Positions 1-6,975 of a DNA stretch of 10,012 bases are shown piece by piece. The notes under the pieces are model-generated. The model saw nothing but the letters and a program-made list of their open reading frames with translations, did not search any database and was not told where the DNA came from. Position 1 is the first letter of the stretch. Each line of letters begins with the position of its first letter. Both the position numbers and the translations under genes were made by a program. This DNA comes from CALBTQ01 sp036725605 (lineage in GTDB: Bacteria; Lernaellota; Lernaellaia; Lernaellales; Lernaellaceae), in the NCBI GenBank assembly GCA_036725605.1, contig DAIMDW010000061.1, positions 1 to 10,012 of the forward strand. The letters are read 5' to 3'.

Positions 1-499
1 AAGCGAAACGGCGCCGAAACGGCATCTGCGCGTTCTCATCCCAGCCGGGCCCGGCCTTGAGCCGTCGCACGAGACGAGTCCAGGGATCCTCCCCGTCCAG
101 CGCCGCAGGCATGAAAGGGGATCCGAACGAGTAATACCCGGCTTTCGTTTCCGGAAGCCGGGTGCCCAAATCGAGCCAATAAGGGGAGACGGCCAGGGCA
201 GGAACCGGGCCATACGACATTTCCATCGCGTTGTATCGGGCCGGGGAACCCTCGTTGTCGTTCCACAGTTTCTCTTCGGTATCCTGCTTGAGCAGGTAAA
301 CCGCCCACGCGTCTCCCCTCCCCAACGGCAAGGAAACGGAATGCGGGGACGAAGGGCTTAACCCGAACAGTTCCGCGACCGAAACCGCCGCCGGGCCGGT
401 GAGGACTATCCTTTTTTCCACCGCATCCGGGAACCGAGCCGCGTACGCGGTCGCGGAAACGAGAACGCCCAGCGCCGCTATCCACGGTGTCTTATACAT
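1..499 (-). CDS. Exported protein of unknown function, 3' end beyond the left edge (partial)
   Basis: An open frame without a stop runs from an ATG at 499 to the left edge, giving 166 visible residues. It opens with a classic signal peptide: MYKTPW, then a hydrophobic core IAALGVLVSATAYA, with a likely signal peptidase I site after the A-Y-A at residues 18-20. The mature part is polar, rich in Pro, Gly, Trp and Tyr, and shows no domain I recognise. A GGGGA ribosome binding site lies 8 nt before the ATG at 499; an in-frame ATG at 505 (MKM...) has the same site only 3 nt away, so 499 is preferred. The gene starts about 40 nt after the stop of the AT-rich gene at 539-1690, on the same strand, but is far more GC-rich, so the two probably have different origins. 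Being a gene is well supported; a secreted or periplasmic location is inferred; the function is unknown. Confidence 0.75.
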   Translation of the reverse strand, partial: MYKTPWIAALGVLVSATAYAARFPDAVEKRIVLTGPAAVSVAELFGLSPSSPHSVSLPLGRGDAWAVYLLKQDTEEKLWNDNEGSPARYNAMEMSYGPVPALAVSPYWLDLGTRLPETKAGYYSFGSPFMPAALDGEDPWTRLVRRLKAGPGWDENAQMPFRRRFA

Positions 500-538
500 T
501 TTCATCTTCCCCACGTTGCCCAAACATACCGATTTGAA

Positions 539-1690
539 TTATTTTTCTTTAGTTGTCAAATCAAAACTAAATATTCTTAGCTTATTTCTTGATTGATAGT
601 CTAAATTTCTAAGCAATAATTTAGCATTAAAATCTGCACTATCAAAATCCTCATATTCTTTTGGCTCATTATACCATTCCCCTTTAAACCACAATAAACA
701 TATTGCAGCATATGATATATCTGCTTTTTCTAAACACCCGGCTAATTCTTTAATTAGTATGTATTGTGTTTCCTTATTGCAAAATTCATCAAAATCAATA
801 GCCACTTTTGAACTTCCGATATTTTTTACTTGCCCTATCATTACAAAATCAATTATCCCTTCTTGCGTATTGTAATCCTGTACTACCTCTATATTCCCAA
901 TCAAAGCTTGATCAAACAATATTGCATATACTATTCTTTTAATATCCTTCTCTCCCTTTGGGCTTCTTGAAATAACAATATTATTTTCGTATTGAATATT
1001 CCAAAATGCATTCTGCAAATCAATCTTTTTAATTTTTTCTTTTACTGTTTCCAGTATAGCATATATCCTTGCCCTAAATGCATCTTCTGATTTGTATATA
1101 TCCGTAGATAGCAAATTTTGCTCTTTTGCCCATTTTATCATTGCTTTTGATGGAAAAGTTATCTGAGTCTGTATTTGCGCAGACACAAATTTACTGCCAT
1201 TGCCGCACATTAAATACAATTTTTCGTATCCCCATATTGCAATTATACGTACTTCGTCTAATTCTTTTGGCACCTGAGATATATCCAGAGCTATTTCGTG
1301 TTTGTTTCTTTTTAAAATTAATTTCCCGGGTTTTAGGATTAATGAAAAATAAAAATCATTATCGTAAATTTCAAAATACACTTCATTTCCAAACAGAAGA
1401 TCTTTTAATTTTGTTTTAAAATGAATTGTTCCTTCTACGGAAAGAAGATCACTAACTACTAATGCTCCTCTGAAATTTGGAGAAAATTTTATTATGGGTG
1501 TGTAATTGTTTTGTAAATTTTGATTATTTTTGTTTAAATATTTATTCTGACTTTTTGGAGCTATACTTATAATTAATCCAACTATGCCTATTATAATTCC
1601 AACAATTGTTGCTTGAACCATAAATCTGCCCACAGGCCCTGATTTTTTATAACCAGCAATAAAGCCCTTTCTTCTGTCTTTCTTTTTCAT
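539..1690 (-). CDS. AT-rich hypothetical protein with one N-terminal membrane helix
   Basis: 383 residues, not recognised. The N-terminus is strongly basic (MKKKDRRKGF), followed by one hydrophobic segment at about residues 24-44 (rich in Ile, Gly, Val) and an Asn/Gln-rich linker at 46-63. Positive charge before the helix suggests the roughly 340-residue remainder faces the outside of the inner membrane, though a cytoplasmic N-anchored protein is not excluded. Residues 70-180 look beta-rich with alternating hydrophobics; residues 200-340 are mixed helix and strand, including IIDFVMIGQV (279-288), VAIDFDEF (296-303) and CLLWFKGEWY (331-340). That second part vaguely recalls a PD-(D/E)XK nuclease fold, but the expected E-x-K lysine is absent, so I assign no activity. 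The start is fixed by an in-frame TAG a few codons upstream; no clear ribosome binding site is visible. GC is near 28% on a sampled line against 60-70% in the operon, suggesting transfer. Reading-frame integrity over 1.1 kb argues for a functional gene. Confidence 0.8.
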   Translation of the reverse strand: MKKKDRRKGFIAGYKKSGPVGRFMVQATIVGIIIGIVGLIISIAPKSQNKYLNKNNQNLQNNYTPIIKFSPNFRGALVVSDLLSVEGTIHFKTKLKDLLFGNEVYFEIYDNDFYFSLILKPGKLILKRNKHEIALDISQVPKELDEVRIIAIWGYEKLYLMCGNGSKFVSAQIQTQITFPSKAMIKWAKEQNLLSTDIYKSEDAFRARIYAILETVKEKIKKIDLQNAFWNIQYENNIVISRSPKGEKDIKRIVYAILFDQALIGNIEVVQDYNTQEGIIDFVMIGQVKNIGSSKVAIDFDEFCNKETQYILIKELAGCLEKADISYAAICLLWFKGEWYNEPKEYEDFDSADFNAKLLLRNLDYQSRNKLRIFSFDLTTKEK

Positions 1691-1830
1691 GCTAATTAAA
1701 ATTTTGATCTATTGAATCTTGTGAATAAAAATTTATTCTACTTCGTGCATTCATCAAACCCAGACCGTATAAGAGATAAGTATCGGTTCAATAATTTCAC
1801 TTAAATTAAGTTATAATATCCAAGTAGGGT

Positions 1831-1858
1831 ATTTTAATTGAGTATAATCATGTTCCAA
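1831..1858 (-). promoter_or_regulatory. Candidate promoter for the AT-rich gene
   Basis: On the minus strand a -35-like TTGGAA (1853-1858) is followed after 16 bp by a -10-like TAAAAT (1831-1836), 140 nt before the ATG at 1690. Hits of this quality arise by chance in AT-rich DNA, and the distance to the gene is long, so this is only the best candidate seen. Confidence 0.2.
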
Positions 1859-2143
1859 TATTTTGTCTTCTTTACAATACCTCTATCTCAGCGCTTGAGA
1901 CGCAAACAGCATATAATGGAGGAATCAAGAATCATTGTTTAATATTTTTCACTTCTGACCCTCATGATGTCAACAGCTTCCACCGAGCAGCGAAGGATTC
2001 AATAGCGCCTGCTTTGCACCCGAACCCTGTGAAGCCTCTACTTTCTTTGCCCACTCCTCTGAGCCCTCTTTTTCGGGCCGATGCGAAGAGGTCTTATGCC
2101 CTGCGCTCCGCCTGAACCCTGAATTCTCGGATGGGTTTTACCC

Positions 2144-2164
2144 TATGCTCCATGCTCTCTGCTT
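2144..2164. repeat. Imperfect 7-bp tandem repeat (ATGCTC type)
   Basis: Three consecutive heptamers, tatgctc, catgctc and tctgctt, the last degenerate. It sits just before the ATGAAG run and lies in no recognised gene. Probably low-complexity intergenic text of a kind that is dispersed in some bacterial genomes. Confidence 0.4.
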
Positions 2165-2173
2165 CTCTCTACC

Positions 2174-2200
2174 ATGAAGGACATGAAGTTTATGAAGAGG
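2174..2200. repeat. Imperfect 9-bp tandem repeat (ATGAAG type)
   Basis: Three 9-base units start at 2174, 2183 and 2192, each beginning atgaag and ending gac, ttt and agg. In the plus frame they open a 26-codon reading frame (MKDMKFMK...) that ends at a TGA at 2252-2254. No good ribosome binding site precedes it and the composition looks like repeat text, so I list it as a repeat and not a gene. Confidence 0.5.
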
Positions 2201-2273
2201 AGGGGAAAAGAGGGTTCAGGGCCAAAGCACTGGATAAACCAGCAAAGGCAATGAATAGGCTGTTCTTATTGAT

Positions 2274-5200
2274 TCAGGCAGCCGGCGTTTCATAGTACGG
2301 CGAGGGCAGCGTCGGATAGACGCGATACACGTGGCGGTAAATTTCCTCCGCCCGTTCCTGCACATCCTCTTCGGTATATTTTTCTATAGGAAGACCGGTC
2401 GATTCGCTCCAGAGAAAATCCCGGATGGTCAGGCGGATCTCGTCGCGGGTGGCTTCACGACTCTCCCAGTCCCGAATCTCCTTGATGCGGGCTTTGACGA
2501 TTTTTAGCAATTCTACGGCGACGGCCTTGATCTTCCTGATCTCACTGGGAGAGAGCTCGGGCTTCCTCAGGAGGTCGAAAACGGCCAGGGATTCCTCGTC
2601 GAGCCCTTCCCGGACGGCCCGTCCTTCCTCCTCATTCATATCTTCGAGAATCCGCAGTAATTCCTCGAAGGTCTTCTCGATGGTCACCCTATCCTTCTCT
2701 CGGTTGTACTCGGACACAACTTCCTCATAGTGCTTCTGAAAGTCGGTACGCAAAGGGTTCCGCTGGAGCAGGCGCTGAAGACGCCGCTCGATGGCTGTCT
2801 TGAGATTCTGCACGGTGGTCCGCTTCGACGGAGTGCGTTCAAACTCCCGGCGCAACCGGTCGAAGTCGATCTTACTGATGTCATAGGGGCCTGCCTCTTC
2901 CGCGGCAACATCTGGTTTCGGCTCGATTGCCTCGTCTACCACAGCATGCAGCTGCCGGATGATGTCGGTGATATCCGCCCTCTCTCGATCCTGCTGCAGG
3001 CTCTTGTAGACCACGTTTATAGCGCCGTAATCGTCGCGGTAGGCGTTCACTCCCTCGACCGTGATGCATGCCTTGAACTTCGTGAACACGGCCCGGCACA
3101 ACACTTCGAACCGTTTTCGGGTCTCGTCGTTTTCGTTGGCGGCTTCCTTGGCATCCAGGATGGCCGAGTTACGGTCGAAGCCGGTGCGCGAGACGATGTC
3201 ATCCAGCGCTGCGCCCCGATCGGTAAGGAACGTCCGCACGAGAGCGACCGCCTCCGCCAGATCGGCCAGCAATTCCTCTTCGGGCTTGGCCGGTTCGATT
3301 TCACCGTCTTCGCCGGCGCGACCGCCATCGCCGGTTCCGGCAAACGTCGCCAGCGCCTTGCGCAGGTTCTTGAGGATGCCGCAGTAGTCCACGATCATCC
3401 CGTTGTTCTTACCCTCGTTCACGCGGTTGGCCCGGGCGATGGCCTGCATCAGGGTGTGAGCCTTGAGCGGCTTGTCCAGGTAGAGCGTTGAGAGACAGGG
3501 CACATCGAATCCGGTCAGCCACATCGCGCAGACAATGGCAATACGGAACGGATGCTGCTCTTCCTTGAAGGCGTCATCCAAAGCCAACCTCTGCAGGTTG
3601 CGGAACTGCGGCAGCCGGCGCAAATCTTCCGGGAGGTCCATTCCTTCCTTGAGCAGACGTCGGTGCGGGGTGATGTCCAAGCCCCACTTGCGGAACTTTT
3701 CGACCTCGCCCTGTTCCTCGCTGATCACGACCGCCACGCGCGTCCGCCGCATCCATTCGATCCGGCGCCGGAGGTACTGCTCCTCCTGTTCGTCCGTGGC
3801 CGAAGGCAACTTCGCTTCCAGTTCTGCGATCCGCTCGTCCCAATACTTGACGATCAGATCGTGCATCCGCACACAGGTGATCTTGTCGATGCAAACCAGC
3901 ATGGCCTTGCCGGTTTCCCACGCCGTGGAGTAGTGCCGCACGAAATCGCGGGCCACCTGATCCAGCCGTTTCCCCGCCGTGATGATGTGGTAGTCGCGCC
4001 TCAGCTCCTGCTCCAGGCGCTCTTGCACATCGATGTCGTCCGTCTCCAACTCCTCCAGTTTCGCGGCGATCCGCTCGTTCAAATCGCCGAGGGCCACGCC
4101 GAGCTTGTCGCCGCGGGCGTCGTAATAGAGCGGCACCGTGGCTTTGTCTTCCACCGCACGTTGGAAATCATAGGTTGAGACGTAATCGCCGAAGACCCGG
4201 CGGGTGATCTCGTCGTCCTTGAAGAGCGGGGTCCCGGTAAACCCGATATAGCTCGCGTTGGGCAGGGCATTGCGCATATTGAGCGCCAGCGTCCCGTATT
4301 GGGTCCGGTGGGCCTCGTCGGTGATTACGATGATGTCGTCCCGTTGCGAATAGCCCTCCTCCGGGTCCACGTCCTGGTTGAACTTCTGGATCAGGGAGAA
4401 GACGTGCGCTTTGTGCTGGGCCAGCAACCGCGCCAGGTGCTCCCCGCTCGATGCCCGGCAGGGGTCCCGGTCGTTGTCCACCACGCCGCACCCGGCGAAG
4501 GTCTTATAGATCTGCGTGTCCAGGTCGTCGCGGTCGGTCAGGACGAGGAAGGTGAAGTTCCCGCCCAGCCTGCGATGGATCTTCCGGGTGAAAAAGACCA
4601 TCGAGTAGCTCTTGCCCGCGCCCTGGGTATGCCAGAAGACACCCAGCTTCCCATCCCGGTTTTTCCGGTCGCGCACGGCTTCGATGGCCCGATTGACCCC
4701 CAGAAACTGATGGTTGCGGGCCAGGATCTTCTTCGTCTCCCCGGCCGAATCATCGAAGACGATGAAGTTCTCCACCAGGTCCATAAAGTTCGCTTTCTCG
4801 CATACGCCCTTGAGCAGCGTCTCCATATCCACCACCCCCGGCTGTTCCTCCGCCAGGCGTTTCCACTCGTGGAAATGCTCGAACCGGCTGGAAACCGAAC
4901 CGATCTTCGCGTCCACGCCGTTGGCCAGAACGACCAGGGCGTTGTGATGGAACAGATGGGGGATAGTATCCAGATAGTCCTTGAAGTTACGCTCGTAAGC
5001 GGCGCGGATGTCCTTGCTGACGTTCTTCAGCTCCATAAAGAGCAAGGGCAGGCCGTTGACGAACCCCACGATGTCGACCCGGCGACGGTAAAGATCGCCC
5101 CGAACCCACAGCTCGCGCACACAGAGAAAATCGTTGTTCGTCGGCTCGGCAAAATCAAAGACCCGCAGGCGACGGCGCATTGGCTCGCCTTCTTCGTTTC

Positions 5201-5516
5201 GGTAGGTAACCTGAACCCCATCGCGCAAGAGGGCATACTTCTCCCGGTTGGTTGCCAAAAGCGATTGCGTTGCCGAAGTGGCCGTGATCTGCCGCACGGC
5301 GGCGTCATAGGCTTCGTCAGGCAAATCCGGGTTCAACTCGACCAGCTTCGCCCGCAGCGGCCGCGTCAGCACCACCTCCCGGTCCGACAAACGGCCAAGC
5401 AGACTGGCCGGACCGAAGTCCTCGTTGTTATAGGCATACACCGATTTCCAACCCAACTGGCGTTCCATATACTCGGCGGTGGTCCGCTGGACAAGGAAGT
5501 CTTCGGTATACGGCAT
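2274..5516 (-). CDS. hsdR: Type I restriction enzyme, R subunit (HsdR)
   Basis: 1080 residues, a normal full length for HsdR. It supplies ATP-driven DNA translocation and cleavage to the HsdM/HsdS complex when the target is unmethylated. In order: an N-terminal nuclease domain with the PD-(D/E)XK signature (D148 in RVDIVGF, then E162-L-K164); Walker A QGAGKS at 298-303; the DEAH box at 400-403 in ITDEAHRTQYG; TGTPL at 427-431; helicase motif VI QAIARANR at 691-698; then a long charged helical C-terminal part that normally contacts the methyltransferase core. DEAHRTQYG matches the TIGR00348-type HsdR family that includes EcoR124I. The ATG at 5516 is preferred over the one at 5531 because a GGGAG lies 8 nt before it and it overlaps the ATPase stop as TGATG. 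No frameshift or missing catalytic residue is seen, so it should be active. Confidence 0.97.
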   Translation of the reverse strand: MPYTEDFLVQRTTAEYMERQLGWKSVYAYNNEDFGPASLLGRLSDREVVLTRPLRAKLVELNPDLPDEAYDAAVRQITATSATQSLLATNREKYALLRDGVQVTYRNEEGEPMRRRLRVFDFAEPTNNDFLCVRELWVRGDLYRRRVDIVGFVNGLPLLFMELKNVSKDIRAAYERNFKDYLDTIPHLFHHNALVVLANGVDAKIGSVSSRFEHFHEWKRLAEEQPGVVDMETLLKGVCEKANFMDLVENFIVFDDSAGETKKILARNHQFLGVNRAIEAVRDRKNRDGKLGVFWHTQGAGKSYSMVFFTRKIHRRLGGNFTFLVLTDRDDLDTQIYKTFAGCGVVDNDRDPCRASSGEHLARLLAQHKAHVFSLIQKFNQDVDPEEGYSQRDDIIVITDEAHRTQYGTLALNMRNALPNASYIGFTGTPLFKDDEITRRVFGDYVSTYDFQRAVEDKATVPLYYDARGDKLGVALGDLNERIAAKLEELETDDIDVQERLEQELRRDYHIITAGKRLDQVARDFVRHYSTAWETGKAMLVCIDKITCVRMHDLIVKYWDERIAELEAKLPSATDEQEEQYLRRRIEWMRRTRVAVVISEEQGEVEKFRKWGLDITPHRRLLKEGMDLPEDLRRLPQFRNLQRLALDDAFKEEQHPFRIAIVCAMWLTGFDVPCLSTLYLDKPLKAHTLMQAIARANRVNEGKNNGMIVDYCGILKNLRKALATFAGTGDGGRAGEDGEIEPAKPEEELLADLAEAVALVRTFLTDRGAALDDIVSRTGFDRNSAILDAKEAANENDETRKRFEVLCRAVFTKFKACITVEGVNAYRDDYGAINVVYKSLQQDRERADITDIIRQLHAVVDEAIEPKPDVAAEEAGPYDISKIDFDRLRREFERTPSKRTTVQNLKTAIERRLQRLLQRNPLRTDFQKHYEEVVSEYNREKDRVTIEKTFEELLRILEDMNEEEGRAVREGLDEESLAVFDLLRKPELSPSEIRKIKAVAVELLKIVKARIKEIRDWESREATRDEIRLTIRDFLWSESTGLPIEKYTEEDVQERAEEIYRHVYRVYPTLPSPYYETPAA

Positions 5517-6763
5517 CAATCGTTCTCCCAAAGGGCGGACAAAGGCACGGCGTAAAAATTCTCCCCGAACGGCACCACCGCCCCACCGTCATAGAGCACT
5601 ACCCCGGCGGCAAACTTTTTTCGGGCGGCCTCCCTGAGCTTCTCCAGCCCCCTGAAATCCTCGCCCCGTACCGTCGAGGCGGACTTCACCTCGATTCCGG
5701 CCACACGGCTGCCGGATTCCAGGACCACGTCCACCTCATCCTTGTCCTTGTCGCGAAAATGGCTGAAGACCATCATTTCATCACTCCAGCTCGCCAAACG
5801 CCGAAGTTCCTGATAGGCGAACGACTCCAAAAGCCGCCCGAAGACTTCCCGATCCCGCCAGAGCGATTCCGCGTCCAACCCCAGCAGGGTGCAAGCCAGG
5901 CCGGTGTCGCCGATATGCAGCTTGGGCGTCTTGATCAGGCGCTTGAGGCGGTTGCTGTGCCACGACGGCAACTCGTCCAGGAGGAAGACCCGGGACAGCA
6001 GCGTCAGGTATTCGCGGATGGTCGGGCGGCTGATCTGAAAAGGGGCGGCCAGTTCGGAGACATTCATCAGGCAGGCCGTCTGTCCGGCAACCATCGCCAG
6101 CAGGCGCGGCAGGGTATCCAAGGCGCTGATGCGCGCCAGGTCGCGGATATCGCGCTGGATCAAGGTGTCGGCATAATCCCGATACCAGGCCGCGCGCCGA
6201 CGAGCCGGGGACCGGGCCAGGGCCGCGGGGTATCCGCCGGCCGCCACCCGGCCGGCCAGCGCCTTGCCTTCGCGCCGGCCGATTTTTCCCGCCTGGAACC
6301 CGCCGCCGAATAGCCGGGAGAGAAATAGTGGGGTTTGCCGGGCGAGTTCCGCTTGAGCCAGGGGATAGAGACGCAGGATTTCCATCCGGCCGGCCAGGGA
6401 ATCGGCGAGTTGCGGCACCAGCAGGACATTGGCGGAACCGGTCAGCAGAAACCGCCCCGGCGTGCGCCGGGCATCCACGGCGGCCTTCAGCGAGGTGAAG
6501 AGCTCCGGCACCCGCTGGACCTCGTCCAGCACCGCCCGCTCGGGCAGATCGGCGACATAACCCACCGGATCGGCCCGCGCCGCCGTCCGCTGCAGGTCGT
6601 CGTCAAAGGTGAAGTAGGACAGGCCGGCCTCATCCCCGACCAACCGGGCCAGGGTGGTCTTCCCGCACTGCCGGGGACCGTGGATCAAGACCACCGGCGA
6701 ATCGGAGAGCGCCTCAAGGACGCGCGGACGCAGGAACCGGGGATAGAATTCCGGAGTTTTCAT
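5516..6763 (-). CDS. AAA ATPase with C-terminal DUF4143 (nuclease-like) domain
   Basis: 415 residues, typical for the AAA_14/DUF4143 family. Visible parts in order: Walker A GPRQCGKTT (29-37); Walker B with LDEVQ (79-83); sensor-like LLTGSAN (106-112); a winged-helix-like stretch at about 225-262; and a C-terminal DUF4143 region with E314, D345 (EVDVV) and E358-V-K360 (GIEVKSA), which together spell an intact PD-(D/E)XK-type site. The ATPase motifs are seen directly; nuclease activity is an inference. The biological role of this family is poorly known. The ATG at 6763 is chosen because family-like sequence begins there (MKTPEFYPRFLRPRV); an in-frame ATG at 6880 would only add translated 22-bp repeats. 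The ribosome binding site is weak and overlapped by the nearest repeat. The stop overlaps the hsdR start (TGATG), so the gene belongs to the restriction operon and is probably co-translated with hsdR. Confidence 0.9.
   Translation of the reverse strand: MKTPEFYPRFLRPRVLEALSDSPVVLIHGPRQCGKTTLARLVGDEAGLSYFTFDDDLQRTAARADPVGYVADLPERAVLDEVQRVPELFTSLKAAVDARRTPGRFLLTGSANVLLVPQLADSLAGRMEILRLYPLAQAELARQTPLFLSRLFGGGFQAGKIGRREGKALAGRVAAGGYPAALARSPARRRAAWYRDYADTLIQRDIRDLARISALDTLPRLLAMVAGQTACLMNVSELAAPFQISRPTIREYLTLLSRVFLLDELPSWHSNRLKRLIKTPKLHIGDTGLACTLLGLDAESLWRDREVFGRLLESFAYQELRRLASWSDEMMVFSHFRDKDKDEVDVVLESGSRVAGIEVKSASTVRGEDFRGLEKLREAARKKFAAGVVLYDGGAVVPFGENFYAVPLSALWEND
5523..5529 (-). promoter_or_regulatory. 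Ribosome binding site deciding the hsdR start
   Basis: The minus strand reads GGGAGAA, with its GGGAG 8 nt before the ATG at 5516. It lies inside the last codons of the ATPase gene and between two in-frame ATGs (5531 and 5516), so it supports the downstream start and translational coupling of hsdR to the ATPase gene. Confidence 0.7.
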
Positions 6764-6766
6764 TCC

Positions 6767-6876
6767 GACCAACTGTAAGGTTATCCCCGGCTGATTGCAA
6801 GTATTTATTCGTCCAATTGAAAGTTTTGGCCCGTCCAATTGAAAGTTTATGTCCGTCCAATTGAAAGGAATGACCG
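6767..6876. repeat. Five-copy 22-bp tandem repeat array upstream of the ATPase gene
   Basis: Units start at 6767, 6789, 6811, 6833 and 6855, exactly 22 bp apart. The three right-hand copies share gtccaattgaaag; the two nearest the ATPase gene are decayed but keep the register. Eight positions are the same in all five (G1, C3, A6, T8, G9, A11, A12, G13). The core caattg is palindromic. The period is close to two helical turns, so all copies face the same side of the DNA, as in operator or iteron arrays. The last copy ends inside the ribosome-binding region of the ATPase gene. The array fills half of the 212-nt gap after hsdS. Confidence 0.85.
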
Positions 6877-6885
6877 CCACTTTGC

Positions 6886-6914
6886 ACTATTCTCTCCCGT
6901 CTCCCTGCAGCCAA
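6886..6914 (-). promoter_or_regulatory. Weak candidate promoter before the repeat array
   Basis: On the minus strand TTGGCT (6909-6914), a 17-bp spacer and AATAGT (6886-6891) form a poor sigma-70-like pair. Its position, after hsdS and directly before the repeats, is where an internal promoter for the ATPase gene and hsdR would be expected, which is the main reason for listing it. Confidence 0.2.
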
Positions 6915-6975
6915 TCTCCCCCCACCATTCGCCGAGCATAGTTCAGCCGAATCGATTCCCCTTCGGGATGGCCGC

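Larger units (their letters stand above)
2111..2220. repeat. 10-bp inverted repeat with about 90-nt spacing
   Basis: cctgaaccct at 2111-2120 is exactly complementary to agggttcagg at 2211-2220, so transcript from either strand could pair these arms around a 90-nt loop. The loop contains the ATGCTC and ATGAAG low-complexity runs. It could be the remnant of a small non-autonomous element, a structured 3' region of the hsdR transcript, or chance; no target-site duplication is evident. Confidence 0.35.
1691..2273. other. Intergenic region between hsdR and the AT-rich gene
   Basis: 583 bases without a convincing gene on either strand. Positions 1691 to about 1960 are AT-rich (22% GC on line 1801-1860, 38% on 1741-1800) and would hold the promoter of the gene to the left. 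From about 1970 to 2273 the DNA is mixed (55% GC on line 2041-2100) and contains short low-complexity runs and a widely spaced inverted repeat, each listed separately. I see no tRNA, no transposase remnant and no convincing Rho-independent terminator for hsdR. Confidence 0.7.

Noticed and set aside
136..163. 9-bp perfect inverted repeat (acccggctt / aagccgggt) as a terminator
   Set aside because: It lies inside the coding frame of the exported protein and has no T-run on either strand.
36..485. 149-codon minus-strand frame at the left edge
   Set aside because: It overlaps the frame starting at 499, which has a signal peptide and ribosome binding site. This one is an Arg/Gly-rich shadow without a start signal.
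2065..2091. Hairpin cctctt...aagagg as an hsdR terminator
   Set aside because: The stem is short and bulged and is not followed by a T-run in the hsdR direction.
2174..2254. 26-codon plus-strand micro-gene (MKDMKFMK...)
   Set aside because: It starts in a 9-bp tandem repeat, lacks a good ribosome binding site and looks like translated low-complexity text.
4299..5555. 418-codon open frame on the plus strand, antisense to hsdR
   Set aside because: The opposite strand carries an unbroken HsdR with all motifs. Long antisense frames are expected in GC-rich genes, and this translation shows no recognisable domain.
6767..6876. CRISPR array
   Set aside because: The repeats are 22 bp in direct tandem with almost no spacer (8-9 variable bases), and no cas gene is present.
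6764..6880. 39-residue N-terminal extension of the ATPase from an ATG at 6880
   Set aside because: The extension only translates the 22-bp repeats in successive frames (FNWTD, FQLDG, LSIGR), and family-like sequence begins at the ATG at 6763.
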